Shown here: piece after piece, positions 13,760-27,900 of the stretch | Position numbering within the stretch: the first letter of the stretch is position 1 | Layout: every line of letters starts with the position of its first letter | From: Certhia americana | Lineage: Eukaryota; Chordata; Aves; Passeriformes; Certhiidae | Direction: 5' to 3' | Length of the DNA: 64,000 nucleotides | Assembly (NCBI GenBank): GCA_018697195.1 | Contig: CM031859.1 | Coordinates: 52,126,828 to 52,190,827 of the forward strand | Translations under genes and position numbers: made by a program | Notes under the pieces: generated by a model | The model's input: only the letters and a program-made list of their open reading frames with translations | The model's database searches: none | Told to the model about the DNA's origin: nothing

Positions 13760-14755
13760 TTTATTAAGCCAATATCTTTTAAAGCTAAAGAACTAAAGAT
13801 CTACCAAATTGTACAGGAACTTAACTGTGTGTCTGTTTATTGAACTTGATTTACTCCATTGAGCTTCTATAGAATCAGATAAAATACACAGATCAAAGAA
13901 ATTTCCTGCCTAAGAAGGCAAGAACTGCATGTTAACTTTTTCATCTACCAGTAAGACTTCTTCTAGTAACCCAACCAATAGAGTAGCTGCATTGCAGAGA
14001 CATGAATCTTAGGAGTTAGACTTGCAGAAAAGCTGCAGTCACTGGCTATAGCTTATTTCAGAAAAAATTCTCTTTTCCATGACTTTGAACTCTTAGAATG
14101 CCCCTTTTACTCTGACTGTATTCCCATTTGAAGTCATGATGAAAGCAGGCTTTCAGCTGTTCTAAACTGAGCTCTCTTTTTGCCTATTCATTTAAAAAAC
14201 AAGTAGTAAAATTTGTCTTACATAAAAACCAAAATTCACTGATTTGTTCTGTTCACATGTTGAATTGCAGTCTGGCAAATAGGGAAAGAATATTTCATCC
14301 ATTTTCAATAATAGATCTAATAATAGAATTCTGTGATTCTGTGATCTCTCTCACTCACATCCTGAAAGATAGTTTTGATAGCTTTGAGACTGAATAGTAG
14401 CTAACCCTATGAAGAATTCTGGTTAAATTGGTGAAATCATTTGCAGTAGTAATTTCAGGATGTGAATGCCATGCATGACTAAAACCATGTAGGATAGCTT
14501 ACAATAATTTTCTTATTAAACCATCTCCATCACCTTTCTTTTCAATGTTTTAAAGAGGCCTAATTTTGTACTTTTTGGCTGTGAATGTAATTTTTCATTT
14601 TGCTTAGAGACATGTAATTTTCCAGTTAAAGACTTGAATCTGCAAACATTTAAGCATATGCTTAATTCTACCTAGTGACAAAATCTCATATATACTGACT
14701 AACAGGATAAAAACATTTATAAGATTTGTTCCTTATTTGTCTTTCAGGAAATCTT
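13760..14755 (-). other. Probable 3' UTR of the SLC32-like gene with candidate polyadenylation signals
   Basis: On the minus strand, downstream of the TAA at 14756, canonical AATAAA hexamers occur at 13841-13836 and 13765-13760, implying a 3' UTR of about 0.9-1 kb if either is used. No closer canonical AATAAA was noticed, but non-canonical signals were not excluded. The stretch is AT-rich and contains no other supportable feature. The transcript end is inference only. Confidence 0.35.
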
Positions 14756-15907
14756 TTAAACTCCTCCAAATACTTCAAGTAGCCCTTTAATTGAACAAAC
14801 TATGCCTGCAAGGCTACAAAGGAAGCCCAAAATAAAAACAGAGATATCTGCACATTTCTCTAAGAATGAGAGTTTTTTCCATTTAAGTTTTAAATGGAAA
14901 AGAGAAGGAAGAAGAAAAGTCATCGCAGCACCTGTTACACTGCCTGACAAACCCATCAACAGGGCAAAATGTGGTGTGAACATGGCCATCAACAGAGTTA
15001 ACAAGAGAAATGAGCCTCTTACAGTCAGAGCAAGTAGTGGAGATCTGTAATTGGAATGGTTGTCTTCAGAAATACAAGAATACACAATTTCTGTGGCTGC
15101 AAAAAAGGGCAAAGGGTAAGAAAGAAGAGCCTTGGTTAAGAGACATAAATTCACTAGGGTTTCAAGAAATGATGGCAGGTTGTCAGTAATAACTTCCTTT
15201 GTCTTTTCACCCCAGGTCAAGAAAGCAGTAAGTGCAAAGGTTGTTTTCAAGATACAGGCAAAAAAGTGAGTCCAATTTAACATGCACCTAAATTCCCCTG
15301 GGTTTTTCATATTACCTTCAAGAGTGGGAAGAAAAATTTGTGAAGTGTAACTGAAAATTATCACCCCTACAGAGACCAAGAAGTCCTCAAACTCAAGGGA
15401 GAGTCTGAATTTTGCCCAGGACCATTGATGCACTTGTGTGAGACAGTAAGTTATCACTACAAAGATGATAACAAAATGAACCAAAGAGCAAAGCTGGCTG
15501 AGTTTGGAAACAATTTTGAGAGTTCTGATAAATATACAAGGCAAAAGAGTAACAAATGCAATTACAGACCAAGTTTTCTCAGTCAGGGGTACATATGGAA
15601 AGCTGTGTGACAGCAGGTTCCCACTAACAACCAAATACAAAATACACGTCATGATCAGTTCCACCACTTGGGTCACATTGACAACTATGCCACCTAGACT
15701 AGGACACAGCTTTTTGCAGCAGGCATTTGCAATATCTTCGTATGTGTCTCTTACTCTCATCAGTTGCCCATCTTCATTTTCTTCATACAAGCAAGCAATT
15801 AGGATTTTGCCTGTGTAACAGCATAATGCTGCAGCCAAGACAATAAGAAGTAGACCACTGTATCCACTGTGGAGGACAGCATACGGCAATCCTAGGACAA
15901 ATATTCC
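14756..15907 (-). CDS. SLC32A1-like: Exon 2 (terminal coding exon) of the SLC32-family transporter-like gene
   Basis: This exon encodes residues 104-486 and the TAA stop (14758-14756). SLC32 proteins load GABA and glycine into synaptic vesicles using the proton gradient; they belong to the amino acid/auxin permease (AAAP) superfamily. Family blocks in order are GIFVLGLPYAVLHSGY (104-119), CCYTGKILIACLYEENEDG (132-150), VRDTY (155-159), FSYTSQIFLPTLEGNM (288-303), LNWTHFFACILK (313-324), TKEVITDNLP (339-348), KALLSYPLPFFAATE (362-376) and PHFALLMGLSGSVTGA (415-430). About ten hydrophobic segments run through the exon, as expected for the fold. The acceptor is a strong pyrimidine tract ending CTTCTTCAG just before 15907. 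The open frame continues 11 codons into the intron; its MLSFLSL... start is intronic, not the protein start. There is no frameshift or premature stop. Many family-invariant blocks are kept while the loops differ, so I read it as a functional paralogue rather than SLC32A1 itself. Vesicular location and GABA/glycine as substrates are inferred from the family. Confidence 0.93.
   Translation of the reverse strand, partial: GIFVLGLPYAVLHSGYSGLLLIVLAAALCCYTGKILIACLYEENEDGQLMRVRDTYEDIANACCKKLCPSLGGIVVNVTQVVELIMTCILYLVVSGNLLSHSFPYVPLTEKTWSVIAFVTLLPCIFIRTLKIVSKLSQLCSLVHFVIIFVVITYCLTQVHQWSWAKFRLSLEFEDFLVSVGVIIFSYTSQIFLPTLEGNMKNPGEFRCMLNWTHFFACILKTTFALTAFLTWGEKTKEVITDNLPSFLETLVNLCLLTKALLSYPLPFFAATEIVYSCISEDNHSNYRSPLLALTVRGSFLLLTLLMAMFTPHFALLMGLSGSVTGAAMTFLLPSLFHLKLKWKKLSFLEKCADISVFILGFLCSLAGIVCSIKGLLEVFGGV
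14875..14901 (-). other. Perfect 12-bp inverted repeat within the coding exon
   Basis: The arms TTTTCCATTTAA and TTAAATGGAAAA are separated by 3 bases, so the transcript could form a short AU-rich hairpin. It lies over codons for the HLKLKWKK segment (about residues 441-448), a basic cytosolic stretch after a membrane segment. It may simply reflect codon choice for the Lys/Leu/Trp residues. Confidence 0.7.
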
Positions 15908-15949
15908 CTGAAGAAGAAAAAGAGAGAGAAAAGACAGCACGAAATCCCT

Positions 15950-18900
15950 TGGGCAAAATGTTTACAAGAAGTTGTGCCCCCAAACCCATGCTCCACTGAC
16001 CATTGCTTTTACCCACCTGCATGGTGTAAGTACTGCACCCTTTGGCCAAGGAAGTTAAAACCATGGTAACCAGAGAAATGTGTTTATTTATGATAAATGA
16101 AATTACCAGCAAAAGTAACTACTTCTATCAACACACATGTAATGATAAGCTGGGAAAATGAGAATGTGACTGAATGACAGAGTCAGGTTTCTAGTTAATA
16201 TTTAACACTGATGTGATTAGAAGCACATTTTAGAAGGTTCGTAATTAGTTATTCAGCCAACGTACATATTAATGAAACAGGTTCAGTATCAGTAAAATTA
16301 AGCATCTCTAGCATCATCTGTACAAGTTTCACTCCAATTAAAATTAGCAGTGTAGATAGATTCAGTACTAGCAATTCTCTTCAGTCTAAAAATTTTTGAC
16401 AGACCTCTGGAGAGAAAATGGCATTAGAGTGCATCAGACTATGCTTGTGCTTCCTCCGCAGCTTCTGTCTGCCTCATGTGGCCTCTGCTCTTGCTAGGTC
16501 CGCTGATAGAGAGATTTTTCTAACTGCTGAGATCCTAGACCATGCAAGCTTATTTAGACATTTAAAAATACATGCAAAGTATTTTTTTCACTAAGCAGCA
16601 TTTGAAAAGAACATAGTTTTACTTGTGTTGTCTGGTAAAATAAAGAAGGAATTTTGCCTTCACAGAACATTATGAACACTTCTTTTTCTTTTTCCTTCCT
16701 TCTTCTCTGTATTAAGGGATAAATTGTGCTTCTATGTGGTTTCATTTCCATCAGCACAAAACCAACAAAACCCTTGAAGAGTAGTTATTAATAAAAACAT
16801 CCAATTTAAGAAAGATGCTTTTGTGATATTTCTCTTTTTATGTTACAAACATGAAATTAGAATTACACATGAGTCAGACTGGTCGGGCATTTTTAATCAT
16901 GACAACTGAAGAAAGATAAGGAGGAAACAAAACATAGTTATGCAGAAATACAAGTATTTCTGCAGAAATTTTTACTTCAATATTTCTAACTTCACCCATG
17001 ACATGATGAAATCAGAGGTTTTTTTTGCTCATGCTTTTTATTCTGGCCTGACAGAAGAAGTTGATTTGGACCACACACCTAGATTCTATTTCTGACCAAA
17101 CCTGAGCAACCCTATCTGCTCTGCAAAAGCTATGAACCCCTGACAGAAACTCCTTCTCACAGAAGGGGTGACCCACTCTTCTCTCAGTTCCTGAGTGGGT
17201 AGTAATGTTCAACTTCAAGAGCCAAAGCAGAAGAGGTGAGCTCAATTGGCATAATTCTTAATCTTAGACTTTACCATCCACAATCACGATCATGAGGCCA
17301 TGTAGGGAGCCAGAGTTTCTGCCTTTGGTGTTTTCCATCAACTCCCTCAGGTTTTATGCCTATCAGACTGTTTCTGGGAAGGCAGTCTAGGAACCTGTCT
17401 CTGATGGAGCTCATCAAGAAGGTAGAGGCCTATCTCAGCTTTGCAGGGCTTTTACCTAGCATCCCACTTCTAAGTGATTCAAGTGCTCCCAAGCCTGATC
17501 CATAAGGAGGGCTCTGAACACGGGCATTTTTTAAAGCACTACATAATCATCAACATATAAAAAGTATTTTTTTCCTCTTCTAGCCACAAAATTGCTATTC
17601 CTTTTGGGCAGATTATGGGGTGAGCATCAATCATGAAAGAAAGAAGTCCTTAAATTAGAGCAGTGTTTTTTCTCTAAGCCAATGAGAAAAACAAAGTACC
17701 TATTATATGGAAGAGCAGAATTGCCTAATTCACTAGGGTTCACTCTAGAAGCATGTATATTCAGTTTTTGATTGAATTAGAGCTGGAAGAATTAAATACG
17801 TGCACTAATATATTTCAGTGAGAAAGGTCTATGCCTTTATGTGTTGAAACAGAAGTACCTCAGTTATTATGACTGAAATAATAATAGTCATTTACCAGAT
17901 ACATTTTTTGGTTGTTTTCCATTACTTCATTTACAGCATTCGTTTTTTATAAGTCACAGATGCCATTTCATTTAGGAGCTGGCACGTTCAACTACACAGC
18001 TTGTGGTACTTAGTCACCCAAATCTCCCCACTCAATGTCTCCATTCTAATACAGGTCTCATCACCCAATTACCTTGCAGTGTAATTAGCATTTCTTTTGT
18101 ACATGAACTTCACATAACCATTCCAAATTCTACCTTTTTTGTCATCAAGCAGTCTATTTTCTTAAAAAGATTAGATATCTGGCTGCAGGTAGCACATATG
18201 TAACAGCGGCTTTTGATATGATGCCATTTTTAAACACAGCTTTCTCTCCCTGGAAAGTTAGATAGCTGCCTAAAGAACTGAATTTGATTTCTTTCCTATG
18301 AAAGCAATCCTTGGAGAACATTTATGTAACAGATTGAATTTAAAAGTATCACAAATAAACCAAGTCTATGAAAAAATCAAGAAGATGCCACAGAGTCATC
18401 TTCCATATTAACATAAGAACAATGATGTTTTCTCACTTCTTTTCAGTTTCTACCAAGCTTATCTCATTAGTTCCATACTCACAGTGTTATTATTTTGCTC
18501 TCTAATCTGAAACTGGGAGTTCAAACAGTATCTGTTGACCATAAGGGTCACTGTATAATTAAGCTGCAGGTAAGTGTCAGCACAGGCCTTACCCACACAA
18601 TGGCTTCTCCCCTGCTGAATTCAGTTTGTTAAAGACAACCAGCCTCAGCCTAAACCAAAGCATGAGACTTTGAGAGATGTTATCACAGCCTTTTACATTC
18701 CTCCTCAAAGGTCCCTGCTTTTCCATGCTTAATTGTTAGTTTAATCAGAGCATAACATAAATCTGACCTCCAACTTCTCCTTCTTGTTGTTTATACTAAA
18801 TAATTTAATTCAGACCACAGGATGATAGAGGTGGGGTTTTTTGGGTGGATTTTTTTTTTATGTTGTGACTTCAGACCTTATTAAACAAACCCATTTTTGC

Positions 18901-21900
18901 CTATATATTTTTTTTCTTAAAATTATATATCATAGGTTGTCTATCCAAAAGTTTAGAGTTTAGAATTTCTAAATTGAACATTTCTACAGAAACTAAGTTT
19001 TTCTTTTAGCGGATGTCTTTGACATATTTTTTTTTTTTCCTAGAGTTTGTAAGCTTCAGCTCTCAATTACTAATGAAAACATACACTGCGGACATAACTG
19101 GTTTTGCAGCTTTTTGGATATAGAGCACGTAAAGAGTAAAGAAGACTGAACGTTACAATACAGTATCTATGTCTGGAATGAAAGGACAGTACTTTTTCTG
19201 ATTTTCCAGGAACTTCTTTTTTTCTGTTGAAAATAAAAAATAGCAATAACAAAATTCCACAAAATAACCAAAAGTGTTATTGATGGTCACAAGCACTCAA
19301 AGAAGAAATATAACTTTTCTAGAGTTCAAAACTAATTTTATTTTTTGCTGTCCTGTTCTTACCTTTCCAAAGCAATAATTTTGGTTAGGACATTTTCCTG
19401 AACATTATCAAATTTAAATAGTTTAGCTAAAAAAAAGATATCTTCAATAAATTATTTTACTGTCAATGTAATATAACAGGTACTGGCTTGCAGCTGTTCA
19501 GCAAGTTTAGAGCACTGCTAGAAATTACTTTTATGTCAAAAATTCTTCTTCCATAAAGAAATCCCTTCATGGATGTTAATGGAGGTGCCTTTTGTGCCCC
19601 TTTCATGAGAAATGAGTGCATAGAGAATATAGATAGAGCATGGCAATATTTTGCTGATTCTTTGCTAGTGGAAAAGGGACTCAGGTAATTCCTGAAACGT
19701 TTGTCATTGCACATTTTGTTCAGTCTGACCCCAGAACTGGCATTTATTGAATCTTCTGATCCTGTGTTCTCATGTCCAAATTATGGCATGGACAGCCTTA
19801 GCTGTGAGGCATCAGTTAAAAATGAGCAGCAAAAGGAACTGTTCCCTAAATTGCCTCATAACTCTTAGTTTCGACATTCTGTCTGGGAAGTGTTCTAGTC
19901 TGAGTGGTTTTACTTCCAACTGTTCTAGACCAAATTCAAATGTGTTAGCTCTAAATATGCTTTTTTAAGGTGATCTGTTTATGAAATAGAATATCACAGG
20001 GGAAAAGCACTCACACATCTGTGGACAAAGGAGATGGAGTTTTTGAAACAATCTTCTGCCATGGATCATCTTGAGTAGTTGTGTTATTTACCATCACTCC
20101 ATTCACCCTGGGTGGGAAGTGAGCCCAAATTTGCCCAGCAGGCTGCATTTCCCCTTGTGTCCCAAGACAGGTTAGCAAGACTTGTATTTTCACTCTAGAC
20201 TGAGGATGGAAGTGTGCTGTTCTTTGTCAATCAGTGTGTCTGGATGGAGGTCCTTGTCAAACACCCAGAGTGGACATAGCTGTAAACAGTTGGGTCAGTG
20301 CAGGAGAAAGGACTGAAGGCTCAGCCGGTGACCAGCCTTTGAAGAAATAGCAAGAAGAAGAGAAGAGAAGAAAGGGAATGAAAGAAAATGTCAGAATCAG
20401 CTAGCAGCTCTTTGCCTTGTCAGAATAGCAGAAGCATCCAGGAATGACAGGTGTCACCAGGAATCACCAATCCACTTACAATTGGTTTTGCAAAAAAATG
20501 AGAACAGAGATTCCAAATTACAAGTGCACATGAAAACAATTTGCTGATGGTTTGACTACAATGTTTGAACTACATGTGTGTGTTTCCCACACCAGCAAGG
20601 CTGGCTGCTCATTTAATAATACATGACATCTGGACGAATGCAAAAAATGGGCCTTCTCCTATTATTATAACAGTATGATATCCTATTACTTTATATCGTA
20701 CTCCTTTACCTCAGGGCAAGCACCTCCCCAAGGAATAAAATGTGTTTAAAAAAATTGAAAAATTAATTGAAAAATGAACATAGACAGGCACCCAGAGAAA
20801 AATATCAAAATTCCTTAATTTTCAGTTTCAAAGTTTTCAGACCCAAATAAAATATTCTGTTCCATAGGTTGTTTTAACCTGAAATATGACATTTTGAAAA
20901 AACAAAGCAAATTGAAAGGTAATTAAGATAATAAAGAAGATAATATAATAATAATAATAATTTATAATAATAAAGAAGATCAAATAATGGTCAGAGTTGA
21001 GGCATGACAAAGACAATGAAATTAAATGTAATGAAAAGCAATGCTAAAGCCAAAAGTATAGAGAAAATTATTTCACTTTAAGACTTAGTCTTATGGAAAA
21101 ATAAAGAAATGAAGAAAAAATTAACTGAAAATTAGTTAGGACAATTTTCCTATAGGCAGAATACATGCTATGCCAGACTGCCAAATTAGCTCTGATTGCC
21201 TTTCTCACCATCTGTAGTTACTTCACTGGAATGGTTCATTTGAGTCTGACTATTTTCCCCAACTATGCATTTGATTCCTTACAGGAATATGAGTAAGACA
21301 TAGAAACTATACCAGAAAGAGTCCTACCTGAATCTTCTTGGAGAAGCAGGAAGATAAATTCAAGATCTCTGCTTTTCAGTGCAATTCCACAAGGTATTTA
21401 ATTATGTTGTTTAACATTTGTTGCTATTTGAAATAAATACTTTTCCCAAACAGTTGCAAGCCTTGGTTGCTGTGGTATTTATACAGAGAAGGAACTTTAT
21501 TAGTAATAAATTAAAAAATATAGCAAATCCCTTAATCTCATGCCATGATGAGAAGGTAACTTGCTTGTTGACCTCCATGGTCTTCTTCCTTTCCTCAGCC
21601 ACCACCATAATCATTAGTGATTTTGTATCCTCTTCCAAACCATTGTTGACTGCACTGACTAACACTGGACCAGATGCTGATTATTCCACCAGGTAACCTC
21701 CTAAATACTACTAGAAACTCAGTCCTTTGACAATACATACGCATTGACAGTTATTTTTTTGGAACCTGTCACTTAGGCATTTGTTAATCCATTTAAGATG
21801 TACTCTGCGGTTGCACTAATTTTTAAATCAGCATGTTGTGTATTAATGTGTCAAAATTCCTTTTAAAAGTGTAAATATATTATTTATCTTTCACTGCCTT

Positions 21901-24900
21901 AATTACAATGTCATAAAAGAATTATTTGAAGTGTACTTAATAAGGACTGTAAGAACTCTTTTTCCAGAAACATAATGATTGACGCTAATTATATTTCTAG
22001 CTTTTTATTCTCTATCAATTAAAACCTGTAGTAACAATTACATTCTTTTCTCACCATTGTTGCCAGGTTTCACTAGTCAGGATTTCTATGGTTTTTAAAA
22101 TATTGGGACGATATCCACAATCTCTTGAAAATTCCACTTGTAGTGGCAATTGAATATTACCTGGTCAGATATGTCTTTTGTTATGTCTCCCATGTGAAAA
22201 CTTCCTGGGCATTCTATCTTCAAAATTCTATTGAGATACATTTTAACATCCATTTTAAATGTGGTTATCTCATACTTAATTTTCCAAGTCTAAACTTGGA
22301 AAAATTAGGCACATCAATTTAAAAACCACACCTATCTTAAGACAGGTAATTAGCAGAGCTGAGATGAATTTCCTTTCAGAGATGTCCATGATAAAAATGA
22401 AGTGTACACACACAGTGTAGAAACTTTGAGACTTAACTTTTCAATGTCTTATGAAAAATAGCATAATGCCTATCCTGAAAAATTACAAAATATCACACTC
22501 TTCTCCTTTGCTATGAGCATGTCCTCTGGTTCTCTCCACGAACAACTTATTAGTATTAGCAGAACTACTGTTCAGCTGCATCTATCTTTCAGAATTAAGA
22601 AGAGTCTTAGAGCCTCCATCTACTAATGTAGGAAATCAGTGTTGGAAAATTCAGTGAGAGATCTCAGAGAAGATGAAGTTGATCTTATATTAGAAAATAT
22701 ATACGTCAATTTTTCCCACTCTTATATACACATATTCTGGTGTCTGTGTCTCAGTGACTTGGCCAGGATCATTTGTGTGTACCAAGAGGGACAAGGGATA
22801 CCATCAGTCCAGTGCTCATTATGTCTCTGGTGTTCAACTTGGATAGTGATGATATTTTTGATTTACCTTCTATACTCTTCTGGAACACATACAGTTTTAG
22901 ATATTTTGCCTTATTTTTTTGTCTCATCCCTCATAAATATTAGGCAAAATTCCTGACTTTTAACAGAAGTGTTGTTTATTTTATATGCATGTTTTATAAG
23001 TAGTATGTTCTACTTGGTTCCTTAACACTTATCTATAGGTGAGTTTTTATACCTGTCCTTTTAAATGAAATCGCTTATATGCTGCTCCTTAGTAGTTAAC
23101 ACATACCTTCCCTTTTAACTTTGTTCTGTTGTTATTGCTGGTACTTCCAGACAAGAATACATAGTCACATAGAGAAACACGTACTTCCATTTATACTAAA
23201 TTTTTCCCATGATTAGTATCTCTGATTCAAATTTTTACACTAAACCTAGCCTCTTCTTTCCTACTTCCTAAAAAAAATTTTCTTATTGTCCTAATTGCTG
23301 GAAGATGCATTATTTCCTCTCTTTGTTACTGCTTGTAACGTAATTATTACTCTCACCTTTTATTCCTCCCTTTTATTATACATACATTTAAAAAAAAATT
23401 GATACATCCACTTCACTCCTGAAGAAGGAGGGATATTAACACCTTGGTATACTATTTCTTAATTATGAGATGTGGCTTCTGACCATCTCATAAATTCTTG
23501 TTAAACAACTTGAAAGTTTCTTTCCCAATGGGCTGTCTGTATTTATTCTTCCTAACCAATTATCTCTCATAATTTTCTCCAGGTTTGAAAAATTGACTTT
23601 TGAAGTACCAAGTAGATATAATACTGTCCTCTGTTTTCCCATAATTAATGTAATTAGATCCTCCAATTTGTTCCTCTTTATCCAATTTAATGAGGCCCAA
23701 AAGAGATTTATCTTATGCTAGGTTCAATACCTTTTGTGTTAGATAATTATCATCTGTAATTCTTAGAAACTTCAATGATGTTTTACTACATACTTCCTAC
23801 AATGTCTACCATAGGTCTTTAAAACTGAAGTCAGCAAGAACAGTACAATATTTCTTTCCAGACAATAGCTCTAATACAGATAATCATCTCTCTAATGTAG
23901 AGTGCCACCCTCATTTCTTTTACCTTTTTTTTCTAGGTAAACATGCTTTATGTAATTATTTTTAAATTCTGTCTGCATTGATTGTCGCATCATGTATTTG
24001 CAATATCAGTTATATCCTATTACTTCTCAGCAGTAAGAATTTCCATTTCCCTGACTGGCTACCCAAACTTTTGGCACAGCTCTACAGATGTCAGGAAAAG
24101 AATTCATCTACTTTCCCTCTTGCTTCCCAGTTTGTTCACAGCTCAGCTGAGTTTGAATTTAAAACTACTATGAGTTGTTCTGTGGAAAACTTCAAATATT
24201 GTCTATGGCCTGTCTGACCTTAGCAGCCAATCCATCTCCTCTAATGTCAGTGAAAAATCTTCCTTTAACTTCAGGGATGGTTGAATTAGACCTCAGAAAT
24301 CTTGTTTTTCCTGATTTTTCTTATTCTTTTTCTCTGCCAGTGCTATCCTGTTTCAGCTGCAGAGAGGACAGTGACTAAGGTGTTTATTCTGTGATTAATG
24401 CCTTCAATTGCCTTATATACTGACAGGAATTTTAGAAGTGCTTACCTGTCAATCCTTCAAGTACCATAAGTAGATGATAAGGCAGATATAGACTGCTCAG
24501 AAGATACTGTGATAAGGTATAAGATATACTGTGATAAGCAGGTAAAGAAGCTGCATGGTCTGCACAGCAAAATTCGTGTGTCTATCTGACTGACAGAAGC
24601 TACTGATTTTTTTCTCTTTTTAGTGGACATATTAGTCTTAAGAATCTCCTAAAGATAGGAAAAGTGGACAGAGGAAAGAATATGTCTGAGAAAATAAGTG
24701 GGAAAAATTGCTTCTATTAAATGTGACAGCTGCTCCCATAGGCTTTGCTATTGGTTTAAATATTTGTTCCAAAACTGAAGTATGCTTGATGCTTAATTTT
24801 TCACAGTTTGATGGAAAATGTTAGTTTGCATAAATCCAGATCCCTCTGCAAGAATGAGCTGAATCACACAAAGAAAATTTCCCAAGCAAATTACCTTTTA

Positions 24901-27900
24901 AGAAAACATTATTTCACTTGGCCCCATAGGAGAAAAAAGGCTTTCATAAAAAGAATGAGGGTTCTTATTATGTGTTATATATCAAAGAAGAAAAAGAAAT
25001 AAAAAAAGTAAGGCAGTTAAAACTAAAACAAACATTATTCTGAAAGTCAGTTGTGGTGAGCAACATGGACTTCTTGGCTGCTTACTTATTCTTCTCATTA
25101 TAGACGAGGATTTCACCTGAAGGCAGGCAAGTGATCCAAACATCCAGTACAGCAGCATGCAAGTGAGTTCCATGAACGTATGGCCAAAAGAGCTTGAGGG
25201 GAAGCAGAGGGGGGCTTTAGGAGACTACAAGCAAAGAAAGCTGTGGGGGGTCAAATAACTATATTTGAGTGGTCACTGACATAACAAAAGGAAGAATCAA
25301 TGTGCCTAGAAAGTTCAAACTCAGGCTGTGAGAAAGCATTTGGCTCATTAGGAGTTTTCTTGAATGCTGCCTGGATGGGACAAGCCACAGTTTCCACCAC
25401 TTTAGCAAGCAATGCTGAAGAGGAAATGGAAGATAACAACACCATACTACAAAGAACTTTGCATTGGAAAAAAACCCTTATTCACCTCTGAGAGTTGCAA
25501 AGGAAGCCAGGTTACTTCTACTAGAAGAGGAGTTATATTTTCTGAACACTGGTGTAGGAGTTGTAAATAAAAAGTGACTGAATCCTCCCCTGGCTGATAT
25601 TATCCTGTCCTTTCCTCAGCACAGACCTAACCACCAAATTTAGGTGTTAAAAAACTATAATTACTTCTAGAGTTCAGTATATAAAGGGAAAATTTGTCTA
25701 AGAGCACAGCCTGGAGAGAATATAGTTAATCTGGATCAAAGACAGAAATAGTGGTCTAGGATTATGGTTGGTCTTCAGGAACCAGTAAAATGATACAGAG
25801 TATCAAACTGTATTTCTCTGGAATATGTGAGTAAAAAATGCTCCTTTACCATTAGGCTGGATATAGACAATAAATTTCTACCACTTTTCCTCTCTTAATC
25901 TCACTTAAACTTCAGTGGCACCCCTAAAGGCTTCTACCTTTCAGATAATAGAAGCAGCAACTGATTTTACTGCCTGATAATTCCTCGTGCACAGATACAG
26001 ATAAAATTGAGGTTGCAAATGAATCCACATAATGGACGTGTCTCTGTCCTACAATGACATAATTCCTAATTTTTAGCAAAGTAGAATAATTTCCCTAATT
26101 TCAAGTAGATTAGATAAACATTCCCAAACATGCATAATTAATATCAAAGAATAAAAATAAAGGTCAGAAAAGAAATATGAGTGGGTTTTATGGTATGCTG
26201 TGAGCAATCATCATAAAAGCAAAGTTAGGTAAACTCTTGTTTAAACAACAACAAAAAATCAAATTGTTATAGATTGTGAAACCAGGCATATGACATATAA
26301 AATACACATTGAAAACATCTGTTTAAGGTTTCTAGATGTAAAATACTTAAAGTATCACTACTTGCAGAGGTATTTCTCATTCTGTTGTACAGACTATGGT
26401 AGAGATCCTTGACCTCCACTGACCTATGAAAAAAAAGGATTGGAGTTACAAAATAACTAATATTCCTTTTCTGTGTTTTATGTTTTGTTTTCTTTTTCCT
26501 TATAAAAATAAGATACATATAGTCTGTATTGCATATAATTCATATTCTGAATTCATATCCACATTTTTTCAAGCTTCAGTAGAACATGATTCTGGAGGGG
26601 AAAACAGCAACAAAAACTGTCGTGAATAGAAATATCCATGTAGAGTAAAGAGAAAGGTGTGAAATGGCCATTGCTGCCGATAACATAAAACAACAAAAAA
26701 TATTTGTTGTAGAGACTACAAAATATGATCTACTGGTGCTGTTATTTGGGTCAATTAAAGAAATGAACTGAGAGAAACTGAAATGGATAGCAGTCTGTGG
26801 GTACGAGCTGAAGTGAATGTTTCCTTACTTTGACTCATATGTTTACATTTTTGAGAAGTAAATATTAAATTTCATTTTTTTGTTAGCTATTTAGTAACAC
26901 AGCATTGTACATATGGAAAAACTAGTGCCACTGGCCAAGAAAACAGAGAAACATTTCTTTCCAAGAAACGTGGTGTATGTGGGGAGAAGAGGGAGAAGAC
27001 ATACAGATAGAAGACCATTTCTTTTATTGCCTTTGGGGGTAAAATGTTTTATACAGATTACTGTGCTAAAACTAGGTTACAATATATTATATTCAATACT
27101 GTGTATAATCTGTGTTTAGGGCTTTTTATTTTCTCAAATAGTTCCATTTGTTCATTCAGACAAAGCTTGTACCATTTCAGTGAATCGACTGCTGTCAGGA
27201 ATTTTATACACTGAAGGAAACTGTAAATTAACCATCTATGGATTGTGTGGAAGAAGCTGTACCATGTGGAAAGTCTACTAGACAAACACCACTATTTCTG
27301 ATTCTACCAGCACATTATAATAATTCAGATATCGATTATTTCAGCGTTAAATTCTCATATGCACTTGCAAATGAGCTTGTCAACTTTTATTCCTTGATGA
27401 ACCCTAGGACTCACTCTTCTACTTCATAAAGAAATGAGTTCCCTTCTCCAAATTTGCTAATGGAAGTAAATGAAGTTTAGAAAAGACAGGAAAGGAATAC
27501 CTATATGACAAAATATTTTACTTTCTGCTGCCTGTCACTCTGTTCTTGCTGTGTTGGGAGGAATGCTATCTTGGGAGGAGTTATATGAAATGTATGACTC
27601 AATATGATTTATTAAAGCAAATTTGCTGAGATTGTATATCTCATAAGTTTAAGAATAGTGGCAGAAGGAACATTTTTAAAAAGAATGTTTTCCAGTAGTG
27701 ATAGCTGGTCAAGGGCATATGCTATAGAGAGGAACAAGTATACAAATTATCTTGGCCACAGAAAGCTGGTGAATAATTATAATAGGTAATTTTGGCTTTG
27801 TTTTGAAAGTTAATTGTCAAATGTAACATTACAACAATGAACTAGCCAAACATAACTAATACAGAAATTCAAAGTTGCCTAATAACAATGTAAATACCAT

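Noticed and set aside
14320..14345. ATTCTGTGATTCTGTGA, resembling a CR1 3' terminal tail
   Set aside because: No CR1 body could be recognised next to it in either orientation; too short to call.
15783..16112. A 109-codon minus-strand frame spanning the exon 2 acceptor
   Set aside because: It is in a different frame from the transporter and runs from intron into exon; no domain, and the family alignment fixes the true frame.
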